Of a stretch of DNA of 64,000 nt, positions 52,766 through 61,008 are shown piece by piece (the first letter of the stretch is position 1; every line of letters starts with the position of its first letter). This DNA is from Bryobacteraceae bacterium. GTDB lineage: Bacteria; Acidobacteriota; Terriglobia; Bryobacterales; Bryobacteraceae. Below the pieces are notes generated by a model that saw only the letters and a list, made by a program, of their open reading frames with translations, did no database searches and was not told the origin of the DNA. The position numbers and the translations under genes are program-made. The DNA is taken from contig JANWVY010000002.1 of NCBI GenBank assembly GCA_025056455.1, positions 296,737-360,736 of the forward strand, read 5' to 3'.

Positions 52766-52888
52766 GGGATTACGAGCAGGACTTTCTGCGGAGAACGGAA
52801 AGGATGCGCACCACAATCCCTACCTATTTTCCATACGATTGCCCGTTGCGAAGCTCTTCGCAGCAAGTCCCCAAAAGATTGTGGGAGG
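52764..52888 (+). promoter_or_regulatory. riboswitch expression platform with alternative helices over the ribosome binding site
   Basis: TAGGGATT (52764-52771), directly after the B12 box, pairs perfectly with AATCCCTA (52815-52822). CCACAATC (52811-52818) pairs perfectly with GATTGTGG (52877-52884), which runs into the Shine-Dalgarno GGGAGG (52883-52888). The two 8-bp helices share 52815-52818 and exclude each other. A small hairpin (TGCGAA, loop GCTC, TTCGCA, 52847-52862) sits in the loop of the second. This predicts translational control. Confidence 0.7.
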
Positions 52889-52894
52889 ATCGCG

Positions 52895-53473
52895 ATGAGC
52901 ATCGCCACCAAGCGAGGTGATGGCGGACAAACCGGACTGGCCGGCGGAATCCGCGTTTCCAAGTCTTCGTTGCGCGTCGAAAGCTACGGCGGAATTGATG
53001 AGCTCAATTCCGCTCTGGGCCTTGCCCGTGCGCTTTGCGGAGATGAGGAGCTAAAACGCCGGACTAAGGAGATCCAGCGGGACTTGTTCCGCGTGGGTTC
53101 AGCCCTGGCGACGCCACCAGAAAGCCGAAAACCGCAGGTGATCATTTCGCAAGAAATGGTTGACGCGCTCACCGCCCAGGTGCACGAGCTGGAGGCGATC
53201 GAAGGCCTCCTTTCAGACTGGTCGCTGCCGGGTGAGGATGTCGAATCCGCCGCCTTTGATTTGGCCCGCACCATCTGCCGTCGCGCCGAGCGCAATATTG
53301 TCCGGCTGGCCGAAGCAGGCGAAGCGGTCCAGTCGTCGATTCTGGCCTACATCAACCGCCTTTCCGATCTGCTCTGGCTGTTTGCGCGCAAAGTTGAGCT
53401 CAACAAAAACGCCAAGAGCTCTCTGCGCGAACTCAACGGCAAGCAGGGCCCACGCTGGTCGCGCGCGTGGTAG
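52895..53473 (+). CDS. pduO: cob(I)alamin adenosyltransferase, PduO type
   Basis: A 192-aa ATP:cob(I)alamin adenosyltransferase. Motifs: TKRGDGGQTGLAGG (residues 5-18, ATP site), SYGGIDELNSALG (about 30-42), RTICRRAERNIVRL (about 124-137) and INRLSDLLWLFAR (about 153-165). These are the trimer-type PduO/MMAB signatures. It converts cob(I)alamin to adenosylcobalamin, trapping imported corrinoid as cofactor. The start ATG 52895 has GGGAGG 6 nt upstream, and that site is the target of the riboswitch helix. First gene of the operon; the next gene starts 28 nt after its stop. Confidence 0.95.
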   Translation: MSIATKRGDGGQTGLAGGIRVSKSSLRVESYGGIDELNSALGLARALCGDEELKRRTKEIQRDLFRVGSALATPPESRKPQVIISQEMVDALTAQVHELEAIEGLLSDWSLPGEDVESAAFDLARTICRRAERNIVRLAEAGEAVQSSILAYINRLSDLLWLFARKVELNKNAKSSLRELNGKQGPRWSRAW

Positions 53474-53501
53474 CTCGAGGGCTCTCACAAGGAGAAATTT
53501 C

Positions 53502-54122
53502 ATGTCACAGCTAGCCGAAATTCGTCCTCCCCGCTTTGATTGGATAGAACGCAGTCCTGACGGCACGCTGACGGCCTTCACGGAGATTCCACTCGCTCCA
53601 GGCGTGATGCGCCGCCTCATGGATGAATTGTTCGTTCAACATTGGAGCCGCATCGTTGTTGGTCCCTGCGTGCAAGGGGCAGTCTTCGAAATTCGGTTCG
53701 TTGAGCCGCCAAAGTTGCATTACCTGGATGGCTATCTCACGGTGGATCTCGGGGCCTGGCATTTCCATTTGTGCGTCGAAGAACACCGCGGATCGCGTTC
53801 GGAAGAACTGCGCCGCATGCGACCCGTCGCGAAGGCAGCGTTCTGGGAGCGGCGACCAGCGCCAGACCAACGCTGGGCTGGATGCGTAGAACGGTCCTGG
53901 GGTCTGCGCCTGTGGAACGGATACGGCGAGCAGATGACAACAATCTTCCTGCCGAATGTCAGCCTGTCCGACGAGCTGAAGATTTTGAAACAGCCCGACT
54001 GGTCTCGGCTGGAGCTCTACTACCACTTGCGCGCGCAATTTTTGAACGAACCCATTCCGGAGAGCTTTGAGGAAACGGCGAAGCTGCCTCTGGTCGCGCC
54101 CGAGAGGCAAGTAACGTCATGA
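53502..54122 (+). CDS. unrecognised protein of the corrinoid operon
   Basis: A 206-aa protein starting at ATG 53502 with AAGGAGAAA upstream. No signal peptide or membrane helix, so it is probably cytoplasmic. It has many aromatic and His/Cys positions: FVQHWSRIVVGPCVQGAVFE (about 44-63), LDLGAWHFHLCVEEHRGS-like stretch (about 83-100; HFHLC may bind metal) and CVERSWGLRLWNGYGEQM (about 128-145). The C-terminus is helical. I cannot assign a known family. It sits between an adenosyltransferase and a binding protein, whose start overlaps its stop (ATGA). A role in corrinoid or cobalt handling is inferred from position only. Confidence 0.85.
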   Translation: MSQLAEIRPPRFDWIERSPDGTLTAFTEIPLAPGVMRRLMDELFVQHWSRIVVGPCVQGAVFEIRFVEPPKLHYLDGYLTVDLGAWHFHLCVEEHRGSRSEELRRMRPVAKAAFWERRPAPDQRWAGCVERSWGLRLWNGYGEQMTTIFLPNVSLSDELKILKQPDWSRLELYYHLRAQFLNEPIPESFEETAKLPLVAPERQVTS

Positions 54123-55117
54123 AAGTGGCCTGCCATCGCTGGGCTGCTTCGCCGCTAGCGTTCCTGCTGGTCAGCCTCGGTGGGTTAACAGCGGCCGTTG
54201 AGCGGTGGGCGCCCACTTCAGGCGTGATCCATCCGCTCCGCGCCTCGCCCGCCAAAACAGAACCCCACATCCGTACAGGTGCGCTTGAGTATCCCCGTGT
54301 GGTTTGGGATGTCGACGGTGTCGCGGTGAAAGTGCCACGCCCGGCGCGCAGCATCGTCTCTCAATACTGGTCCATCGACGAGTTTGTATATACCGTGGCG
54401 CCGCCCGAGTTGGTGACCGGCGTGAGCGAGAGCGCCTACCAGCAGCGCATCAGTAACGTCTACGCGCATGTGCTCCGGCACAAGCCCGTCGTGGCGACCG
54501 ACCCAGAGCGCGTGCTGCGCTTGAATCCCGATTTGATTCTAGTGTCGAGCAGCGCCCGGGCCGACTTTACTGCGCTGGTCCGCTCGACAGGCATTCCAAT
54601 TGTGCGCCTGTACACCGTGTTCACAACCCTCGAGCAAGTGGCCGAATCCATCCGCCTGGTCGGATATCTCACCGGTCAAGATGAGACAGCCCAGCGCGAG
54701 TATGAGCGCTTTCTGCAAGCGGTGCAGCGGGCCCGGCGACGGCGCCCCCCACATCAACCGCCGCCGCGCATTCTGGGTCTCGGAGGCCGCTACAGCTATG
54801 GCCAGGAGACCCTCTTTCACGACATCGTTCACACGCTGGGCGGCGTCAACGTCGGAGCAGAAGCAGGATTGCGAGGTTATGACGCCATCAACTCGGAACA
54901 GATCCTCAGAGCCGATCCGGAGTGGATCGTCGCGGGGGCAGATTTCGGAAAAACCGCGCAACAACGAGCCAAGCTCCTTTCGGATCCGGCCATCGCTCTA
55001 ACCCAGGCGGCCAAAAACGGCCGAATTCTAGTGTTCGACCAGCGGGTGTTTCTGCCCATGTCGCCGTACACACGGCTGTTGCTAGAGGCTCTAGGAGACG
55101 AGCTCTATGGTCGCTAG
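54119..55117 (+). CDS. corrinoid/iron-type ABC transporter substrate-binding protein (first set)
   Basis: A 332-aa class III binding protein. A signal-like N-terminus (about 8-25) is followed by a long extension (about 26-75), then the two-lobed fold: VPRPARSIVSQYWSIDEFVYTV (about 74-95, split here by its core), ERVLRLNPDLILVSSS, LGLGGRYSYGQETLFHDIVHTLGG and AINSEQILRADPEWIVAG. Such proteins deliver B12, haem or siderophores to FecCD/BtuC permeases. No lipobox is seen, which fits a diderm. It overlaps its neighbours (4 nt upstream, 11 nt into the permease). Confidence 0.88.
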   Translation: MKVACHRWAASPLAFLLVSLGGLTAAVERWAPTSGVIHPLRASPAKTEPHIRTGALEYPRVVWDVDGVAVKVPRPARSIVSQYWSIDEFVYTVAPPELVTGVSESAYQQRISNVYAHVLRHKPVVATDPERVLRLNPDLILVSSSARADFTALVRSTGIPIVRLYTVFTTLEQVAESIRLVGYLTGQDETAQREYERFLQAVQRARRRRPPHQPPPRILGLGGRYSYGQETLFHDIVHTLGGVNVGAEAGLRGYDAINSEQILRADPEWIVAGADFGKTAQQRAKLLSDPAIALTQAAKNGRILVFDQRVFLPMSPYTRLLLEALGDELYGR

Positions 55118-56159
55118 ACGGCTTCCGGCGGGATGGTATTACGGGGTCTCGCTTCCGGCTTTCGCCCTCGCCCTCGTGGCGGCGGTAGCGATTGGAAGTA
55201 CACCACTAGCCTGGTCAGTTGTGCTGCAATGCGCAGCCAAGCTGCTGTTGCCGCAAGGTTGGGTAGATACTTCCCAAGTCACCAAAGCGGATGAAGTGAT
55301 TTTTTGGATGATCCGCTTTCCGCGCGTCATAGTGGCGGCTTTGGTTGGCGCGGGGCTCGCCACAGCCGGCGCAATCATGCAAGCCATCTTCCGAAACCCG
55401 CTGGCCGAGCCCGGGCTTACGGGCGCAGGCGCGGGCGCAGTGCTCGGCGCGGTGGTCGCCTTCGTGATGGGTTGGAGCACGCAGGCCCCTTCAAGCTTGC
55501 CAGCCTGCGCCATGGCTGGCTCGCTGCTTGCGCTGGCCGTCGTGTACTTCATGGCGACCCGCGGCGGGGTGACTCCCATGGCAAGCCTCCTGCTGGCTGG
55601 TATCGCCACCACATCGTTGCTGTCAGCGATCTCCAGCTTGTTGCTTTCTTTGAACATCGTGAACTGGCAAATTGCACAAGAAATCGTCTTCTGGATGATG
55701 GGCGGGCTCGATGCCCGCAGTTGGACTCACGTCTGGCTGTGTGGGCCGTTTGTGCTGTTTGGCGGACTCGTAGCTTTGCTCTACTCGCCAGAGTTAGATC
55801 TCCTCCAGCAAGGTGAAGAAGTGGCGGCTTCCCTCGGCGTGAACGTCGAAAAAACCAAGCGGATCTTCATTCTTACGGCAGCGGTTCTCACCGGAGCTTC
55901 GGTGGCCGTGGCTGGAATGGTCGGTTTCGTGGGGCTCGTCGCACCCCATGCCGTACGCCTGCTTTTGGGTCCTTCTAATCGTACCTTGCTGCCAGCGAGC
56001 GCCCTGTGCGGAGCCCTCTTTCTTGTGCTTTGCGATTTGATGGCGCGCACCGCTCATCCTCCCGTCGAGCTGCGATTAGGGGTGATTACTTCGCTCGCCG
56101 GTGGCCCTTTGTTCATCGCTTTGCTGTTACGGCGTCACCAGGAGGCAAGCCGCGCATGA
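55107..56159 (+). CDS. BtuC/FecCD-type ABC permease (first set)
   Basis: A 350-aa protein with about ten membrane helices. Family signatures: IRFPRVIVAALVGAGLATAGAIMQ (about 69-92, seen as RFPRVIVAALVG and GAIMQAIFRNPLAEPG), LLLAGIATTS, WMMGGLDARSW and GFVGLVAPHAVRLLLGPS (about 272-289; coupling helix GLVAPHAVR). Substrates of the family are B12, haem or ferric siderophores. It overlaps the binding-protein gene by 11 nt and the ATPase gene by 4 nt. Confidence 0.92.
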   Translation: MVARRLPAGWYYGVSLPAFALALVAAVAIGSTPLAWSVVLQCAAKLLLPQGWVDTSQVTKADEVIFWMIRFPRVIVAALVGAGLATAGAIMQAIFRNPLAEPGLTGAGAGAVLGAVVAFVMGWSTQAPSSLPACAMAGSLLALAVVYFMATRGGVTPMASLLLAGIATTSLLSAISSLLLSLNIVNWQIAQEIVFWMMGGLDARSWTHVWLCGPFVLFGGLVALLYSPELDLLQQGEEVAASLGVNVEKTKRIFILTAAVLTGASVAVAGMVGFVGLVAPHAVRLLLGPSNRTLLPASALCGALFLVLCDLMARTAHPPVELRLGVITSLAGGPLFIALLLRRHQEASRA

Positions 56160-56941
56160 GCACGCTGGAGGCACGCAACATTAGCGTTACCAAAACTGGA
56201 AGATCCATTCTTCAGCAAGTGACCCTGTGCGCCCATCGCTCAGAATTGTTGTTCGTCGTAGGACCGAATGGAAGCGGCAAGAGCACCCTGTTGCGGGCCT
56301 TATGTGGCCTCTGGCCCGTGGCGCACGGCCAAGTTCTGCTCGATGGGAGTCCGGTTGAAAACCTGCACCGCCGCCTGCTCGCCACGCGTGTGGGCTACGT
56401 CCCCCAAAACACCTGGATCGACTTCGCTTTCTCGGTGCGGGAAATCGTCGCCATGGGACGCTACCCCCACCGCGGCCGGTTCGCCCCCGAGACGGGAGCT
56501 GACCGTAAAGCAATCGGCGAAGCCATTCAGCAGTGCGACCTGAGCCATCTTGTGGAACGGCCTGTTCATACGCTGTCCGGTGGGGAGCGCCAGCGTGTCG
56601 CCATCGCTCGGAGCCTCGCCGTAGAGCCAGATTTTCTCCTCCTTGACGAGCCAACCGCCAGTCTTGACATCGAGCACGCGCTGCAAATTTTTCAATTGTG
56701 CCGGCAGCTGGCCTCCGCAGGGCGGGGTGTCGTCCTGGCGACTCACGACCTCAATCTAGCTTTGCGATATGCCGACCGCATCGCGCTGTTGCGGGACGGC
56801 GAGCTGGTTAAGTTAGGATCGCCCGGCGAAGTGCTCGTTCCAGACGTGCTCGAGGAGGTGTTTCGAGTGAAAACGGAACCGGTGACCACGCCCTGCGGAG
56901 TAACAGTTCTCGCTTTTCAACCTTTGAGGAGACTTCTCTAA
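56156..56941 (+). CDS. ABC transporter ATP-binding protein (first set)
   Basis: A 261-aa ATPase of the FepC/BtuD class. Walker A is GPNGSGKST (about 38-46), the Q-loop is YVPQNTW, the signature is LSGGERQR (about 139-146), Walker B is FLLLDEPTASLD and the switch His is in LATHDLN. ATG 56156 is set by the ATGA overlap with the permease stop; a longer in-frame reading to 56006 is rejected. Its last base is the first base of the receptor's start (TAATG). Confidence 0.93.
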   Translation: MSTLEARNISVTKTGRSILQQVTLCAHRSELLFVVGPNGSGKSTLLRALCGLWPVAHGQVLLDGSPVENLHRRLLATRVGYVPQNTWIDFAFSVREIVAMGRYPHRGRFAPETGADRKAIGEAIQQCDLSHLVERPVHTLSGGERQRVAIARSLAVEPDFLLLDEPTASLDIEHALQIFQLCRQLASAGRGVVLATHDLNLALRYADRIALLRDGELVKLGSPGEVLVPDVLEEVFRVKTEPVTTPCGVTVLAFQPLRRLL

Positions 56942-59388
56942 TGCCGATCATGTTGTATTTATTCTTCTTGCTCCCAGCGGCTTTCGCCCAAAATACTCCG
57001 GAAAGTTCCACGGCCAGCTTGAAGGGCTCGGTCCGGGACGGACAGGGAAAAGCGGTTTCTGGAGCACGCATTCGCCTCTTCCGGCAGGACATGAACACCT
57101 TTCTTCAAGCCACAGCGGACGCATCTGGCAATTTCGTCTTCGAGCAGCTCGTGCCCGGTTCGACCGTCTTGCAGATCGAACGGGACGGCTTCCGCAGTGT
57201 CACCCGGAGCTTGGATCTGGCCAAAGGAGAAACTAGGCAAGTTGAGGTGACACTCGAGCTCGCCGGAGTAGCGCAATCGGTCATGGTCACCGCGTCAGCA
57301 ACGCCACAATCCGTTGATGAAATCGCCAAGGCGACGAGCATTCTCACCACCGAAGAGATTCAAGCACGCAATGAGTACTCGCTAGCCGAGTCCCTCCGCA
57401 CCGTGCCCGGGGTCTTAATCACCAATGGCGGCGGGCCCGGCCAATTTACGCAAATTCGCGTACGGGGCTTGCGGCCCGACGCCACCGCCGTTCTCGTCGA
57501 CGGGCTTCGCTTTCGTGATGCCTCCACCACACAGGCAGACGCCACCTCGTTTGTTTCCGCTTTGAATCTTGTGGGAGCAGAGCGGGTGGAAATCGTGAGA
57601 GGCTCTGGCTCCTCGCTCTATGGCACAAACGCTGTAGGCGGAGTGATCAACGTCATTACTCAGGAAGGAGGATCTCCGCTGCACGGCGGACTCCTGTTCG
57701 AAGGTGGCGCACTCGGATTCTTTCGGGGCAGAACAACGGTGGGCGGCGGCTGGAAAGAAAACCGCCTGCGATATTCCGGGAGCCTGTTGCACGTGAACGT
57801 GACCAGAGGCGTTGACGGCAACGACGCCAACCGCAGCACGGGCGGGCAAGGCTTTCTGCGCTATGATCTGACTCCCAAGATGAGTTTGAGCGGGCGCGTC
57901 TGGGCATCCGATGACTTTGTTCAACTCAACATTAGTCCCACGACGGCCGGCATTCCAGCCGCCAATTTTCCCGCTACAGGCGTCATTCCAGTGTCTGTGC
58001 TCTCGCCGGAGAACGTGCTCCGGCTCAACTCCGGTTTAGCGCCCGATTGGCGCGGAGTCACCTTGATTCCAGGCCGCGACGATCCCGACAACCGCCGCTC
58101 GTCGCGGCATGCCACCACCGCCTTCATCTTCCGGCATATGCTAAATTCGCGGCTAAACTGGCAATCCAGTTATCAGCGCGTGCATACCTCTCGTGTTTTT
58201 CAGAACGGTCCAGCCGGCACCGGTTTTCAACCCGCAGCCCTCAATTATGGCAATTATGTCGGCGATATCGACACCGTAGATGCGCGCTTCAACGCGTTCC
58301 TGAGCGCCTGGCTTACCCTCACAGCGGGTTACGAATTCGAACGCGAGCGATACTTCGACCATCAGAACAACAATCTACCTGCTCCGCGGACTGTGGTCAG
58401 CCAGACCCGCATTCGCCAGGATGCCAACACCGGATACTTCGCCGCCCAACTCGCCCTGCTCCAGCGGCGTCTGCAAATTTCCCTCTCCGGTCGCGGGCAG
58501 TTCTTCGAACTCTCGCGACCGTCTTTCCGCTTAACGGGCACAGCCAACAACTATGATCGCGTGCCTCTCACCAGCCCGCCCAAGGCGCTCACCGGCGACG
58601 CTGCCATTTCGTACCTAATTCCCTCCAGCGGTACGAAACTTCGACTCCACTGGGGGAACAGCTACCGCGCGCCCTCCCTTTATGAGCGCTTTGGCGGCGG
58701 TTTTAGCTCCAATCCCATTACTGGCGTCGTCGTGTTCACCCCTTATGGCGACCCACGGCTGTCTCCCGACCGCTATCACTCGGTGGACGCTGGGCTCGAT
58801 CAGTACGCGTTCCAAAATCGTTTGCGAATTTCCGCCACTTGGTTTTACACGCGGGTGATTTCGGTTACGGCGTTTGATTCCAGCGGATTCCTCCGCCCCG
58901 AAACGGATCCCTTTGGCCGCTCGGTGGGCTATATCAACGGTTCAGGAGGCATCAGCCGCGGAGTGGAGTTCGGCGCCGAACTGCGCCCAACGAGCTCACT
59001 CGCCATCACGGGCGCTTATACTTACACCAATCCCATTCTCGATCGTGACATCACGGTGCAAGGATTCTGGCGCGTTTTCCAAGTGCCTTCCCATCTCACG
59101 TCGTTCGTGGTCACCAAGCGCTGGATCAAACGGCTCGACACCAACTTCGAGCTGTTCCGCTCCTCTCGTTATTTCAACTCCTACTTTGCTGTCAACCGCT
59201 CCCGAGCTTTTGAGTTCCCTGGTTTTACGAAGGCGGATTTTGTGGCAAGTTACCGCATCTGGGATCAAGAAGTGAAATCGGCGCGGCTGTATTTCAAGCT
59301 GGAGAACTTGCTCAATCAACGCTACTACCAGAACGGATGGCTAGCGCCCCGCGCAACGTTTCTTGCGGGCTTAGCGTTCGGTTTTTGA
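56941..59388 (+). CDS. TonB-dependent receptor of the corrinoid operon (BtuB-like role)
   Basis: An 815-aa receptor. A signal peptide (residues 1-16, ending AFAQ) and CarboxypepD_reg domain (about 24-105: LKGSVRDGQGKAVSGARIRL) precede a classic plug (about 112-235: MVTASATPQSVDEIAKATSI, SLAESLRTVPGVLITNGGG, RGLRPDATAVLVDGLR, VEIVRGSGSSLYGTNAVGG). The barrel ends FLAGLAFGF. Unlike the Oar-like receptors in this window it has a typical short plug/barrel of siderophore/B12 size. Its place between two BtuCD-like sets under a B12 riboswitch points to corrinoid uptake. It fits between the ATPase and the second binding protein with 1-nt contacts. Confidence 0.93.
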   Translation: MPIMLYLFFLLPAAFAQNTPESSTASLKGSVRDGQGKAVSGARIRLFRQDMNTFLQATADASGNFVFEQLVPGSTVLQIERDGFRSVTRSLDLAKGETRQVEVTLELAGVAQSVMVTASATPQSVDEIAKATSILTTEEIQARNEYSLAESLRTVPGVLITNGGGPGQFTQIRVRGLRPDATAVLVDGLRFRDASTTQADATSFVSALNLVGAERVEIVRGSGSSLYGTNAVGGVINVITQEGGSPLHGGLLFEGGALGFFRGRTTVGGGWKENRLRYSGSLLHVNVTRGVDGNDANRSTGGQGFLRYDLTPKMSLSGRVWASDDFVQLNISPTTAGIPAANFPATGVIPVSVLSPENVLRLNSGLAPDWRGVTLIPGRDDPDNRRSSRHATTAFIFRHMLNSRLNWQSSYQRVHTSRVFQNGPAGTGFQPAALNYGNYVGDIDTVDARFNAFLSAWLTLTAGYEFERERYFDHQNNNLPAPRTVVSQTRIRQDANTGYFAAQLALLQRRLQISLSGRGQFFELSRPSFRLTGTANNYDRVPLTSPPKALTGDAAISYLIPSSGTKLRLHWGNSYRAPSLYERFGGGFSSNPITGVVVFTPYGDPRLSPDRYHSVDAGLDQYAFQNRLRISATWFYTRVISVTAFDSSGFLRPETDPFGRSVGYINGSGGISRGVEFGAELRPTSSLAITGAYTYTNPILDRDITVQGFWRVFQVPSHLTSFVVTKRWIKRLDTNFELFRSSRYFNSYFAVNRSRAFEFPGFTKADFVASYRIWDQEVKSARLYFKLENLLNQRYYQNGWLAPRATFLAGLAFGF

Positions 59389-59389
59389 C

Positions 59390-60244
59390 ATGAAGCAGCT
59401 TCTGGCTTTCGTGCTGCTGCTCGCCGGGTGGCCGGCTTGGGCTCAGCCAGCACGCATTGTCTCCACTTCTCCCAGCATTACCGAGATTTTGTTTGCCCTG
59501 GGAGCTGGCCCTCATGTGGTGGGTGTATCGAACTACTGTCGCTATCCTCCCGAAGTGCGGCACCTGCCCAAAGTCGGGTCTTACCTGCGACCCAGCGCGG
59601 AGCGGATCGCGCAGTTACGGCCGGATTTGGTCATCATGCACCACACCCAACAAGACACGCTGAACCGCCTCCAAGCGCTCGGCATTCGAACTCAACTCGT
59701 GGAACAGGGTTCCCTCGCCAACCTCTTCGATACGATTCGCACGCTTGGCCGGGCCGTGGGACGGGAATCGCAAGCTGCTTCCCTGGCAGCGAACATTCAA
59801 GCGAAGATCCGCCCCCCGGCGCCAAGCCTTAAGCCAAACCCCCGGGTACTGATCGTCGTCGCACGAAATCCAGGTCAGCTGACGGGCCTCGTGGCAGCGG
59901 GGCCCGGCGCCTACTTAAGTGAACTCGTGGAAGCGGCGGGTGGCAGCAACGCCCTCACGCAGTCTAGCACCGTTCTCTACCCAAAGCTTTCGCTCGAAAC
60001 GGTAATTCATCTCAATCCGGACTACATTGTTGACGCCTCTGCCACCATGGATGCCTCCGAGGACACCCCGGAAAAACGAAGCGAGTTTCTCGCCCCCTGG
60101 ATGGCGCGCCAAGAACTGAGCGCGGTTCGCAACCGCCGCGTCGTCGCCACTTTTTCAGAGGCCATGGTAGTTCCAGGGCCTCGCGTCACCGAGGCGCTGG
60201 AAATCTTGAAAGCCGTGCTTTCGGATTGGGGGAAGCGTCCCTGA
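59390..60244 (+). CDS. corrinoid-type ABC transporter substrate-binding protein (second set, BtuF-like)
   Basis: A 284-aa binding protein with a clean signal peptide (residues 1-18, ending AWAQ). BtuF-type signatures: ARIVSTSPSITEILFALG (about 21-38), VVGVSNYCRYPPEV, SAERIAQLRPDLVIMH, LVEAAGGSNAL and SLETVIHLNPDYIVDASA. It is closer to canonical BtuF than the first binding protein, which has a long N-terminal extension. It begins 1 nt after the receptor stop and shares TGATG with the ATPase start. Confidence 0.91.
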   Translation: MKQLLAFVLLLAGWPAWAQPARIVSTSPSITEILFALGAGPHVVGVSNYCRYPPEVRHLPKVGSYLRPSAERIAQLRPDLVIMHHTQQDTLNRLQALGIRTQLVEQGSLANLFDTIRTLGRAVGRESQAASLAANIQAKIRPPAPSLKPNPRVLIVVARNPGQLTGLVAAGPGAYLSELVEAAGGSNALTQSSTVLYPKLSLETVIHLNPDYIVDASATMDASEDTPEKRSEFLAPWMARQELSAVRNRRVVATFSEAMVVPGPRVTEALEILKAVLSDWGKRP

Positions 60245-61008
60245 TGTCCACATTACAGGCCGAAAACCTCACCTACCGGGTCGACAGCAAGCTCATCGTG
60301 AGCGAGGTTTGCTTTCAAGCCTCAAGCGGCGAATTTCTTGCCGTGGTAGGAGTGAACGGAGCGGGCAAAAGTACGCTGCTCGATTTGCTGGCCGGTTTGA
60401 AACGGCCGACCTCCGGCCGCATTCTTGTCGACGGTAAAGCATTCCAGAATTTCACTCCTAGCGAGCGCGCCAGCTGGATCTGCCACCTGCCGCAAGCGGT
60501 CCGGGCAGACCTGCCCTTCACTGTGGAACAAATCGTGCGGATGGGCCGTTATCCGCGAGGCGATTCTTGGATGGAGTCAGCTGCGGATGCAGCAGCGGTG
60601 GAAGCCGCGATGCAGCGTGCCCGTTGTTTCGAATTCCGCCACCGCCGTTTCGCCACCTTAAGTGGAGGTGAACGTCAGCGCGTGTTGCTGGCCGCATGCC
60701 TGGCCCAAGCAGCGCGCATTCTGCTGCTCGATGAGCCAGCCACCTACCTTGACCTCGGCCATCAAATTCTCTGCTTTGAATTGCTCCGGGCCGAGGCCCA
60801 CAACGGTGCCCTTTGCTTTGCGGTTACCCATGACCTGAACCTTGCTCTGGCGCATTGTGACCGCTTGCTCGTTCTCGACCAGGGAAAACTGACCGCTGAC
60901 ATGACCGTTGCCGAAGCCTGGAGCGAGCCATCCTGGATGAGCAACTTCTCCGAGCGCTTGCGCATTTGCCGTTCACCAGAAGGCGAGCGGTGGATCGGCT
61001 ACGGATGA
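60244..61008 (+). CDS. ABC transporter ATP-binding protein (second set)
   Basis: A 254-aa ATPase. Walker A GVNGAGKST (about 36-44), signature LSGGERQR (about 140-147), Walker B ILLLDEPATYLD and switch His in AVTHDLN are complete. It starts within the stop of the binding-protein gene (TGATG) and overlaps the permease start by 4 nt. Gene order here is binding protein, ATPase, permease, while the first set is binding protein, permease, ATPase. Confidence 0.93.
   Translation: MSTLQAENLTYRVDSKLIVSEVCFQASSGEFLAVVGVNGAGKSTLLDLLAGLKRPTSGRILVDGKAFQNFTPSERASWICHLPQAVRADLPFTVEQIVRMGRYPRGDSWMESAADAAAVEAAMQRARCFEFRHRRFATLSGGERQRVLLAACLAQAARILLLDEPATYLDLGHQILCFELLRAEAHNGALCFAVTHDLNLALAHCDRLLVLDQGKLTADMTVAEAWSEPSWMSNFSERLRICRSPEGERWIGYG

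Larger units (their letters stand above)
52526..52894 (+). other. long regulatory leader of the corrinoid operon
   Basis: Gene-free stretch of 369 nt between the DapA-family stop and the adenosyltransferase start. In order it holds the promoter (52542-52569), the cobalamin aptamer (about 52573-52765) and an expression platform with alternative pairings (52764-52888). No other gene is supported here. Confidence 0.85.
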
